A stretch of DNA of 64,000 bases from contig NZ_CP060695.1 in assembly GCF_014352875.1 (NCBI RefSeq), positions 341,501 through 405,500 on the forward strand. The letters are read 5' to 3'. Position 1 is the first letter of the stretch; every line of letters starts with the position of its first letter. The translations under genes and the position numbers were made by a program. Origin of the DNA: Polaribacter pectinis (lineage in GTDB: Bacteria; Bacteroidota; Bacteroidia; Flavobacteriales; Flavobacteriaceae). The notes beneath the pieces were generated by a model, which was not told the origin of the DNA, did not search any database, and was given only the letters and a program-made list of their open reading frames with translations. Of this stretch, positions 1-6,703 are shown in pieces.

Positions 1-1
1 T

Positions 2-136
2 TTATTATTAATAAAGGATTTGCGAGATGGAAGAGCGGCTATTTTACATAATGGCGTTATAGACCAGAAAGTGAATGAATGTGTATATAACTGCGCATTA
101 TGTAAAGATAGCTTTGGGGAGTTTTGTGTTTTATGA
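2..136 (+). CDS. C-terminal end of an unrecognised protein (cut by window edge)
   Basis: An open frame enters from the left edge and ends with TGA at 134-136, giving the last 44 residues of a protein. The tail is Cys-rich, with four Cys spaced C-x3-C-x2-C-x7-C in the final 20 residues, and a short RDGRAAILHNG stretch before it. I do not recognise the family. It is the only plus-strand frame in this part of the element, and an open frame of this length could occur by chance, so its reality is uncertain. Confidence 0.3.
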   Translation, partial: LLLIKDLRDGRAAILHNGVIDQKVNECVYNCALCKDSFGEFCVL

Positions 137-313
137 AATAATAAAAGCGTGTTGCTTTTTAGAGTTGTGCAATGAGTTTGCGAATGGAACAAGCTCTAAA
201 ATGCAACTTCCTATAGAGTTTTAAAACGCTAAACTTGCGTTGGCGAGCGGAACAAACCAAAAGACAGAGGTTTTTTGCTTTTGCAACAAACTGGATTTTG
301 GTTTGTGGGGAAT
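137..313. other. Non-coding stretch downstream of the RES operon
   Basis: No gene is seen. An 11-bp inverted repeat (252-262 with 296-306, arms ACAAACCAAAA and complement, 33-nt loop) lies just beyond the stop codon of the RES gene; it lacks a U-tract and is a weak terminator candidate at best. Confidence 0.35.
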
Positions 314-1351
314 TTAACTATTATCAAGTAATTTATGGTGCAGTTTTATATTTTCTATTTCATAAACTTTTGTATTAATACATTCCAATTTATCAGGATT
401 GAAAATTGCTAAATTATAACCTTCAGCAAATAATGAACTCTGATATTCTACACCATCAAAACCTAATGATTTAATATATTCACAGATATATTGTGTAGGA
501 ATATAATCCAATGTTTTATCCTTTTTTCTTATTGGAAGAGACAATTCTTTTTGTAAAGTATAAATAAAAGGTAAATATTCTATGTAACTCTTTATATCCT
601 CTCTTTCAGACCAATAAATAGGGTCTGTTTCAATATTTCTAAAACTAATAACTTTTAATTCTTTCATTACTGCAAACTCACCAATTGTAACATAATCAAA
701 GATGGTACTTCTTGTTTCGTATAAAGCAGTTTCTAAAGAGTTTGCTATATATAAATATGATATTCCTTTAGGATTTGCTCTACCAGCTGTAGCTAATTCT
801 GGTTTAGGTGGATTACCCATATTATTTTTATCAAAACCTATTTTATCAGAAATTCTTGACCTGTAAAAAGTTTCATCTATATTAATATCTCTAATTAAAC
901 TACTTTGTATAATCGATTTAAAAATTTCAAAATTTAAAGAATTACTCGCAAAATAACGGTTTGCAAATTTAATTTCTTTTTTAAAATCATTCCAAATATT
1001 GTGAACCTTTGTTACTTCTTGAAGAATAATATTTGATGATACTTGATTTTCAAATAGATGATTAAAATCTTCGATTTCATCTATAAAAATAGATTTAAAA
1101 AGAAACTTATTATCAACAACTAAATCCGTTGTAAGGTTAAAGTTTTTTTTAATACAGGCAGAAATATCAAGTTTAGATTTTGTGTCAACTTCGTATAGAG
1201 AAAATATATTTCTAAAATAATCCGCTAATTCTTTTGCTAAATAAATTGAAACATTATCGGATTTACAGAAGTTACATTTACCTTTTTCATTATAAGAATC
1301 TATAATACTTTTTAGGTATATACTATTGAAACAATTTATACAACAATTCAT
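314..1351 (-). CDS. RES-domain protein with N-terminal zinc ribbon (NAD-cleaving toxin-like)
   Basis: 345 aa. The N-terminus has two Cys pairs (C4-x2-C7 and C26-x2-C29) that look like a zinc ribbon, then a helical middle part, then a RES domain from about residue 155 to 325. The residues after which RES is named can be placed: Arg at 164/166 and 191, Glu212 in ALYETRST, and Ser305/306 in EYQSS; GRANPKGISYLY (190-201) is typical. Characterised RES proteins (toxins of Xre-RES systems, MbcT) break down NAD+ and stop growth. Here no Xre antitoxin is next to it. Instead it is the last gene of a three-gene unit, starting 2 bp after the stop codon of the sce7725-like gene. Function as an NAD-depleting effector is inference from the family; the family call itself is secure. 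Confidence 0.85.
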   Translation of the reverse strand: MNCCINCFNSIYLKSIIDSYNEKGKCNFCKSDNVSIYLAKELADYFRNIFSLYEVDTKSKLDISACIKKNFNLTTDLVVDNKFLFKSIFIDEIEDFNHLFENQVSSNIILQEVTKVHNIWNDFKKEIKFANRYFASNSLNFEIFKSIIQSSLIRDINIDETFYRSRISDKIGFDKNNMGNPPKPELATAGRANPKGISYLYIANSLETALYETRSTIFDYVTIGEFAVMKELKVISFRNIETDPIYWSEREDIKSYIEYLPFIYTLQKELSLPIRKKDKTLDYIPTQYICEYIKSLGFDGVEYQSSLFAEGYNLAIFNPDKLECINTKVYEIENIKLHHKLLDNS

Positions 1352-1353
1352 AA

Positions 1354-2292
1354 TTAAATCTTATCTACAATTAATTCGATATGATGCATTATAGATAATT
1401 TTTTTAGTGTACCTAAACCAGGAAAGTGTCCTCGATTATGAAGGTCTTTATAAACTTCAACAGCTTGGGTATTTATATCGTTGCTAATACACCAATTAAC
1501 AAGTTTTTCAAGCGCTTCTGCAAATTTACCACCTATATCAGATACATCACCATTTGAATCTGAAACAAAATGTTTTACCATTATTTTGCCTGATGCATTA
1601 ATATAAGATAAATGCATTGCCACAGCTCTTGGTAAAAAACCTGAATCTGAATAATTATCGCCAACTGTTAAAAAATCAGAAAAACCAAAAAAGCCTTCGT
1701 CTTTATAAAAACTGTATTCTTCTGAAAAAGGACTTTCACCAACTTCAAGATAATCTGCATTTCTTGGCATATCCTTAAAATAATCATCTAACGAAATTCT
1801 ACTTTCTTCAGAAAATAATCTATAATAACGCCTGCTTGTATTACTAAAGTAAATTATATTGTAAGTAACATTTATATTATTTTGAATTTCTGCGATACTA
1901 ACTTCAGATATTTCAGAATTATGAATTAATGTGACACCCTGATAGTTTAAGTCTAAATTATTTATACCTTCAATTAAAGCTGGAATTTGCTCTTCTATTT
2001 TTGAATCAATAATTATTGCAATTTGATAATTGTTGTAATGTTCCAATACATCTTTAAGAAGTTCTATAATTTTATTTCCTTCTCCTACTAAACCACCTAC
2101 TTTAGGATTGATAATAACACTAAAATTTACATTTTTAGCTGCTAAAGTTTTTAACGCAGATTTTAAAGTAGAAGAACCTTTAATTGGTTCGATTACTGGA
2201 GATATTTTAGTTGAAAAATTTGGAAGGAAACCACATAATTCACGTAATGCGATTAATTCAAATTGTTTACCTCTGACATATGGGAAATACAT
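1354..2292 (-). CDS. sce7725 / beta-family protein
   Basis: 312 aa, no signal peptide or membrane segment. The N-terminus MYFPYVRGKQFELIALREL is characteristic of the sce7725 group of the beta-protein family (named from phage T4 beta and a Sorangium locus), and supports this start. The first half reads like a TIM-barrel-type alternation of hydrophobic strands and helices (VIEPIKGS, FSVIINPKVGG, IAIIIDSKI, GVTLIHNSEI). No catalytic residues are known to me. The gene start overlaps the 3' end of the sce7726-like gene by 40 bp, so the two are probably translationally coupled, and the RES gene follows 2 bp after its stop. From memory sce7725 and sce7726 proteins occur as a conserved pair of unknown role; a defence function is a guess. 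Confidence 0.75.
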   Translation of the reverse strand: MYFPYVRGKQFELIALRELCGFLPNFSTKISPVIEPIKGSSTLKSALKTLAAKNVNFSVIINPKVGGLVGEGNKIIELLKDVLEHYNNYQIAIIIDSKIEEQIPALIEGINNLDLNYQGVTLIHNSEISEVSIAEIQNNINVTYNIIYFSNTSRRYYRLFSEESRISLDDYFKDMPRNADYLEVGESPFSEEYSFYKDEGFFGFSDFLTVGDNYSDSGFLPRAVAMHLSYINASGKIMVKHFVSDSNGDVSDIGGKFAEALEKLVNWCISNDINTQAVEVYKDLHNRGHFPGLGTLKKLSIMHHIELIVDKI

Positions 2293-3155
2293 AGCTTACT
2301 TTTTTTGTAAAGAAAATCTTCTAACGCAATAAAATCTTTTTTTGAAAAATTTAAAGTGTAGCAGATATGTTTTAATGAATCTGGGACTAAATCATCATTA
2401 AATAATTCTGGGTTAGAAATATTTCTAAATTTTAATTCTTTTATAACTAATTTTTGAAACTCTAAAATATCTATTTTTTTTGAAAGTTTAAAACACTCTC
2501 TAAAAATTAGCGTGTTAGGAACTTTAGGAATTGCTCCAAAATGTTTTTTTAGTAAACTAATATATTCACCTTTTCTTAAACTTTTGAATAATGTTTCGTA
2601 GGAAAATGAAAAATTTTGTTCTGCTTTTTTTATAGTTCTAAGCGCGTTTCTTTTTGTTAATTCAATTAAACCAATTTCTGTGTTATGAAATTTAACTAAT
2701 AAATTAGGAATATGTTTTGAATTTGAAACTACATAGATTTTATCTGCAAATTTTTTATAATCTGCTAATTGTTTGTCTAATTTATCTAAACCATCTAATT
2801 CAGTTTTAATTTCATAAACACGAGCTTCACCATTTAAAATAACAAAGTCTGCTATTGAATTACCAATTTTAAATTCTGATAGTGCTATTGAATTTTTTAA
2901 GCTATACTTTTTAAGAAGTTTTTGATTTAAAAGAATATTTTTATAAATATATTCATTTTTGTAAGTACCCAAAAGTGATTTATAAATAGCATTAATAACT
3001 TCAAAGTTAGTTGTAGAATCTGTTATTTTAGTATGTTTGTTTATACGATAAAATGTATCAAAATAATTTCTATCCTTTACTATTTTTTTAAAATTAGCAG
3101 GAGATAGAATTTGAGATAAATTCCTTAAACTTTCTATATTTTTAGCTACTTGCAT
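2253..3155 (-). CDS. sce7726-family protein, PD-(D/E)XK nuclease-like
   Basis: 300 aa, first gene of the sce7726-sce7725-RES unit. Residues 90-135 carry a PD-(D/E)XK-type core: Glu94, Asp103 in the strand IADFVILNG, then E115-I-K117 in VYEIKTELD, and Gln129 in the following helix, which is the order expected for the restriction-endonuclease fold. The rest is helical and Lys-rich, and is not recognised. The family name sce7726 comes from memory of the usual partner of sce7725. Nuclease activity is predicted from the motif only. A TAnnTTTG-like box (TAACTTTG, complement of 3163-3170) lies 8 bp before the start codon, so the transcript may have almost no leader. The last 40 bp overlap the next gene. 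Confidence 0.75.
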   Translation of the reverse strand: MQVAKNIESLRNLSQILSPANFKKIVKDRNYFDTFYRINKHTKITDSTTNFEVINAIYKSLLGTYKNEYIYKNILLNQKLLKKYSLKNSIALSEFKIGNSIADFVILNGEARVYEIKTELDGLDKLDKQLADYKKFADKIYVVSNSKHIPNLLVKFHNTEIGLIELTKRNALRTIKKAEQNFSFSYETLFKSLRKGEYISLLKKHFGAIPKVPNTLIFRECFKLSKKIDILEFQKLVIKELKFRNISNPELFNDDLVPDSLKHICYTLNFSKKDFIALEDFLYKKSKLCISHMSEVNNLN

Positions 3156-3206
3156 TATCTTACAAAGTTAACAATTTACAAAATTTAAACTAAAGGATTT
3201 TAAAAA

Positions 3207-3869
3207 CTATTTTCGTTTATCTGAACTTTCTTTATCAAAAGCAATTAAATTAAAGAACACACGCATTCTTGAACGTACTCGAATCCCATATCTACTCTCT
3301 AATTCTTGTGCATTTAAGTTGGTAGTTGTGTGTGTGCGAATTTTGCGTTTTAAGAATAAATCGTAACGTGATAAAAGGATTTCACCCATTACATTGCAAT
3401 CTTTACCAAAATGACGACCTGTAGTTTCTACACCTAAGTCATCAAAACAATAAAAACCATTATCACCATAATCTTCAATAATTTTGAACCCGCTTTTATT
3501 GAAATTAAATGTAATATTTCTTGCAGGTACAACTATATGCTTGATTTGATGAGGTACAATGTGGGGTAGTAGTTTCATTAAACTTGTTTTACCACATCCT
3601 ACTGGACCAGATAATAAAATTCCTTTATTGGGATCTATATTTAATTTTTTGCAAGCATCAAAATCACGAATAAAATAAATACATAACTTGTATAAAATTG
3701 CTTCATCTTCTGAATATATTTTGAAATTTTTATCAAATAATAATTTCCCTTTTGCTTCTAAATAGATTAGCATTTTTGGAAAATCGTATATTATTTGATT
3801 TCCTTTTAGTTCGCCTAATTGGTATTGGACGCTGCCTTCCTGGATTATGTGAGGTGTATTTGTTTTCAT
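3207..3869 (-). CDS. DnaC/IstB-like ATPase
   Basis: 220 aa. An AAA+ ATPase core is clear: Walker A GPVGCGKTS at residues 88-96, Walker B FYCFDDLG at 139-146, a sensor-1-like THTTTNL, and an arginine-rich end (RYGIRVRSRMR). Length and motif spacing match DnaC/IstB-type helicase loaders. Proteins of this kind recur in Bacteroidetes integrative elements next to a winged-helix replication protein, which is what is found upstream here (4227-4913). The likely role is to help load a replicative helicase on the excised element; this is inferred from neighbours and not from a motif. It is separated by 337 bp of structured non-coding DNA from its probable partner. Confidence 0.75.
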   Translation of the reverse strand: MKTNTPHIIQEGSVQYQLGELKGNQIIYDFPKMLIYLEAKGKLLFDKNFKIYSEDEAILYKLCIYFIRDFDACKKLNIDPNKGILLSGPVGCGKTSLMKLLPHIVPHQIKHIVVPARNITFNFNKSGFKIIEDYGDNGFYCFDDLGVETTGRHFGKDCNVMGEILLSRYDLFLKRKIRTHTTTNLNAQELESRYGIRVRSRMRVFFNLIAFDKESSDKRK

Positions 3870-4226
3870 TTTTTCTTTTTATACTTATTATTTTCATTTT
3901 GCCTTGATGCAAAACGAAACAAAAGATTAAGACTTGGATTTTCAGCGGTCAATTTAATTTTCAAAAGCTAAAAGAAAATAACTCGCTAAGCTCAAACAGA
4001 TTTTCTTTTTACACTTTTTCAAATGATTGACACTCGCTTGCAAATCCTATGTCGAGTTTACATTATGAAATCATTTTGTATTTGGCTTTATTAGATTTAC
4101 AGTTGTTCATTTCTTTTTATTTTATCGTCAATTTGCAGAGAGGAAGGGATTCTAAACCTTAGAAAACAGAATAGTAAATACGAAGGTGGTTTTAATAAGA
4201 GCTTTCGACTACGCAGAAGGTGACAT
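3870..4226. other. Structured non-coding region between two replication-type genes
   Basis: No gene in either strand that I can support. It contains a 10-bp inverted repeat AAAAGAAAAT (3970-3979 with 4000-4009) around an ACTCGCTAAGCTCAAACA-type loop and a second one, AAATGATT with AATCATTT (about 4021-4028 and 4067-4074). Sequence of this style recurs, from memory, in intergenic parts of flavobacterial elements. An origin of transfer or replication is possible but there is no direct evidence. Confidence 0.35.
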
Positions 4227-4913
4227 TTAGAGCGGTTCATTGTAGTTTTTATTTTTACTGGTCTTTAGGTTGTCTTGATTTTGGCTAACTGGATTTTGGT
4301 TTTCTTTGTTTTTTATTTCTTCTGCTTTTATCATCCAATTTTTTGCTGTTGCTTGCCAATTGACAATTTTTGTTTTTCCGCCAACTTTCCATCCTATTCC
4401 TTGGTAATGGTTGAAGAATTTTAGAGCTTCAATTGTTGGCCATTTTTCTTTTTTAAAAAAATCAATTACTATTTTTTCATTTTTTGGCTGGTCAAGTTTA
4501 ATACTGTTTTTATTGTTTCTATTAGTTTGTATATGTTTATTAATAGATACCAGTGCTTGTCCAGTACTTGTCTCATTTTTGGTACTGTTGTGTACCACAA
4601 CTTGTCCAGAACTTGTCTCGAATTTGAACATCTTAATTTTACTCCCTTTGTAAGGATTGTGTGAAGGGTAGTAAATGATATATTTCCAATGACTTAAATC
4701 TTTTATGCATTTATGATATGTTGATTTTGAGCCAATTTTAGAAAAGCACATTACCTCTTCACGATTGATATAAAATTCTTCAGGAAATCGATTATTATTC
4801 CAGATTTGGAATAACCCTACATACAAGCTTATATGTGTTGGGTTTAAACGATTGTCTTTTGAAAATTGAAAGAAAACTCCTTTTAGGTGTTTTATGAAGT
4901 TTACGTTTTGCAT
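4227..4913 (-). CDS. Winged-helix initiator-like protein of the mobile element
   Basis: 228 aa. The first 100 residues look like a winged helix: ISLYVGLFQIWNNN, then INREEVMCFSKIGSKSTYHK as a helix-turn-helix and a basic wing. The middle (110-145) is low-complexity and rich in Asn, Ser and Thr. The last part, IEALKFFNHYQGIGWKVGGK followed by a Trp-rich helix, resembles the C-terminal tail common in DnaD- and phage replication-type proteins. This arrangement, upstream of a DnaC-like ATPase on the same strand, suggests a replication initiator or helicase-loader partner. The exact family is not certain, and a transcription regulator is the main alternative. Confidence 0.6.
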   Translation of the reverse strand: MQNVNFIKHLKGVFFQFSKDNRLNPTHISLYVGLFQIWNNNRFPEEFYINREEVMCFSKIGSKSTYHKCIKDLSHWKYIIYYPSHNPYKGSKIKMFKFETSSGQVVVHNSTKNETSTGQALVSINKHIQTNRNNKNSIKLDQPKNEKIVIDFFKKEKWPTIEALKFFNHYQGIGWKVGGKTKIVNWQATAKNWMIKAEEIKNKENQNPVSQNQDNLKTSKNKNYNEPL

Positions 4914-5157
4914 AATTTATATCAATACTTTTTTGCTTGATCAAAAAGTATTCAAAAAATCAAGACTCACTTTCATTTTCTTTGAATTCTACTTTTTATT
5001 ACACTTACGAATCCAGACCGTAAACTCTTTGGATTCACCAGTTCCATAAAAATTGAATTTCTACTAAAAATAAAATAGGTCGGATTTAGATTCTGACTAT
5101 ATATAATATATTCCTTTTTTTTATGATGAGATTGCTTCACTTTGTTCGCAATGACGT
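4914..5157. other. Intergenic region, no gene seen
   Basis: 244 bp upstream of the initiator-like gene. Near 5128-5156 it holds GAGATTGCTTCACTTTG followed by TTCGCAATGACG, a short imperfect hairpin (ATTGC with GCAAT) of a type often scattered in bacterial intergenic DNA. Otherwise nothing is recognised. Confidence 0.3.
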
Positions 5158-5436
5158 TTAGAACTTGTTGTGAATGCGATTTTCTTCTAGTACTTTTTGA
5201 ATTTCTTCGTAGTCGTAATAAATAACACCACCAACTTTAGAATAGGGGAGTGTTCCATTGATTCTTAAATTTTGTAATGTACCTGGAGAAATACTTAACA
5301 AGTCTCTAACCTCTGGAGATTTTAACCATTTTTTAGGTGCGAAACCTGATTGATGGTTAATCATTGCTTTAATGTCTTCTAATAATTCTTCTTTGAACTC
5401 TCTTAAATCTTCTGTAGTAATAATAGTTGCTGCCAT
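5158..5436 (-). CDS. Small helix-turn-helix protein, excisionase-like
   Basis: 92 aa. After a charged helix (EDLREFKEELLEDIKAM) comes a MerR/excisionase-type HTH of the helix-turn-helix 17 group: KKWLKSPEVRDLLSISPGTLQNLR followed by the wing NGTLPYSKVGGVIYYDYEEIQKVL, positions about 35-85. Proteins of exactly this size and layout stand next to integrase, RteC and replication genes in Bacteroidetes conjugative and mobilisable elements, where they control excision or transcription. The upstream DNA has a 10-bp hairpin (5454-5494) and a 13-bp palindrome that occurs twice (5603, 5729), which may be sites for this protein or for RteC. Confidence 0.8.
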   Translation of the reverse strand: MAATIITTEDLREFKEELLEDIKAMINHQSGFAPKKWLKSPEVRDLLSISPGTLQNLRINGTLPYSKVGGVIYYDYEEIQKVLEENRIHNKF

Positions 5437-5453
5437 TTTCTAACAATTTTAGT

Positions 5454-5494
5454 AAAGAAGCTGTTGAATGCCCCCACAATCAAGCAGCTTCTTT
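5454..5494. repeat. Hairpin upstream of the HTH gene
   Basis: Arms AAAGAAGCTG (5454-5463) and CAGCTTCTTT (5485-5494) are perfectly complementary, and an inner TTGA/TCAA adds four more pairs with one bulged base. The loop contains TGCCCCCACAA. It starts 18 bp before the HTH start codon, so it would lie in the 5' leader or act as an operator. Confidence 0.5.
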
Positions 5495-5602
5495 GGGTTA
5501 ATTTAGTTCACGATTTTTCTGTTATTATGTGAGTATGAACCAACGATTTGACTTTCGTTAGGCAAATATGATATGATTTATTGAAGTTTATACACAAGTA
5601 AA

Positions 5603-5615
5603 ACCCAACTTGGGT
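5603..5615. repeat. Palindrome ACCCAACTTGGGT, copy 1
   Basis: 13-bp palindrome with 6-bp arms around a central base. An identical copy lies at 5729-5741, 126 bp away. Both are in the region between the HTH gene and rteC; a regulator dimer site is the simplest reading. Confidence 0.45.
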
Positions 5616-5690
5616 AATTTTATATCTACATTTTTAATACGTTGTATTGACATTGATTGCTATTCTCATTATTTTTTTTTGGTAACAAAA

Positions 5691-5722
5691 AAGTGCAAAT
5701 TATATGTAAATAATTTGCACTT
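5691..5722 (-). terminator. Intrinsic terminator of rteC
   Basis: Perfect 12-bp stem AAGTGCAAATTA with TAATTTGCACTT and an 8-nt loop. On the minus strand it is followed by a run of T, as expected for termination of rteC, which ends at 5744. Confidence 0.75.
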
Positions 5723-5728
5723 AAAAAC

Positions 5729-5741
5729 ACCCAACTTGGGT
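5729..5741. repeat. Palindrome ACCCAACTTGGGT, copy 2
   Basis: Identical to the copy at 5603-5615; it sits just after the rteC stop codon and before the rteC terminator hairpin. Confidence 0.45.
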
Positions 5742-5743
5742 AT

Positions 5744-6589
5744 TTATTCATCAGAATCTAACATCTTATTTTCTAAGGATTGTTTAAGTTTATCTATGAA
5801 TTTGGTTTGATTAATTTTGCGTGAACGAATTTCTAAAAATGTCCTATAATAATCACCAAGGTCTATATTAAACATTTGCTCGCAAGCTGATGCCATTTCT
5901 TTAATATCTGCAGTACCACTATTTATGGAACCAGAACTATGAAGTGCATAGATAAGCTCTATTAAATCGGTTTTATTTCCAGTCCAAAAAAGTTTTGACT
6001 GCTTTTTAAATGCATTGAAATTGGTTTCCATACTATTATTGTTTTCAAGTTTATCTATTTCTCTTTTTAGATAGATGATTAACATATCATATGCCATAAT
6101 AGTAGCCACAGTTGTATCGTGACTCGTAGAAAATTTATCATCTGTAAAAAATGATAATGAGTCTGGAAATAGCCTAATATCTGCTTTACCTCTCATAAAA
6201 TATTCTTCATCTAAAAAAATGGCTCCTCTTCTGAAATAATGATAAAATTCTAGATTATCATTAAAATAGTTTTGAAGCCTATCTATGTGATTATTGAAGT
6301 ATTTTACTTGAGATTTATTACTACTTCTTGGTCTTTTACTTTCTATACTAAATAATTTGACATAATATATTAGTTTACTAAAAACATAAGGTTTAATGCT
6401 TTTGAAAAAACCAATCTCTTCGTTTTTCGGGATTAATTTTTTCCTTAAAAAAAGTATTCTTATTTGTTCTAATGCTCTTTTTGTTATTCTAATACTTTCT
6501 TCTGCTTTTTCTAATACTCCTTCTGTTTCTTTTTCTAAAAAATCTAAATTATAATCTAATTCTTTAACAATTTTTTCAATCTTTTTCAA
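5744..6589 (-). CDS. rteC: RteC-type regulator of element excision
   Basis: 281 aa, close to the usual length of RteC. The family signature is strong in the last two thirds: FYHYFRRGAIFLDEEYFMRG, then DIRLFPDSLSF, FSTSHDTTVATIMAYD, LIELIYALHSSGSINSG, ADIKEMA and the near-invariant IDLGDYYRTFLEIRSRK. In the CTnDOT group RteC activates transcription of the excision genes, and is itself part of a tetracycline-controlled cascade. Here no rteA/rteB or tetQ is visible, so the trigger must be different or outside the window. It is a single-gene unit with a terminator on each side. The N-terminal 70 residues are a charged helical region that starts with MKKIEKIVKEL. Confidence 0.92.
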   Translation of the reverse strand: MKKIEKIVKELDYNLDFLEKETEGVLEKAEESIRITKRALEQIRILFLRKKLIPKNEEIGFFKSIKPYVFSKLIYYVKLFSIESKRPRSSNKSQVKYFNNHIDRLQNYFNDNLEFYHYFRRGAIFLDEEYFMRGKADIRLFPDSLSFFTDDKFSTSHDTTVATIMAYDMLIIYLKREIDKLENNNSMETNFNAFKKQSKLFWTGNKTDLIELIYALHSSGSINSGTADIKEMASACEQMFNIDLGDYYRTFLEIRSRKINQTKFIDKLKQSLENKMLDSDE

Positions 6590-6606
6590 TTTTTTTCATC
6601 TGTAAA

Positions 6607-6638
6607 AAATCATACTAATATCTAAATTAGTATGATTT
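6607..6638 (-). terminator. Terminator of the zinc/cadmium operon
   Basis: Perfect 13-bp stem AAATCATACTAAT with ATTAGTATGATTT and a 6-nt loop, followed on the minus strand by six T. It lies between the stop of the ZntA-like ATPase (6704) and the rteC start (6589). Confidence 0.8.
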
Positions 6639-6703
6639 TAGTTATAACTTTATTTATCGCACATATTTATATTTCATTAATATTTAATTTATGGAGTTAT
6701 TTT

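Larger units (their letters stand above)
5437..5743. other. Regulatory-looking intergenic region between HTH gene and rteC
   Basis: 307 bp without a gene. It holds a hairpin at 5454-5494, two copies of ACCCAACTTGGGT and the rteC terminator (all listed separately). A short plus-strand frame at 5610-5810 overlaps the terminator and the rteC end and is not convincing. Confidence 0.5.

Noticed and set aside
1..313. Search for a second copy of the tRNA-Pro 3' end as left attachment site
   Set aside because: No match to the T-arm or acceptor sequence is present; the left end must lie outside the window.
5545..5558. 14-bp GATTTGACTTTCGT present here and, on the other strand, upstream of the integrase
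   Set aside because: Exact 14-bp matches are expected by chance several times in an AT-rich 64-kb window; no further similarity around it.
5610..5810. Plus-strand frame of 66 codons in the region between the HTH gene and rteC
   Set aside because: It overlaps the rteC terminator and the end of rteC and has no recognisable family or promoter.
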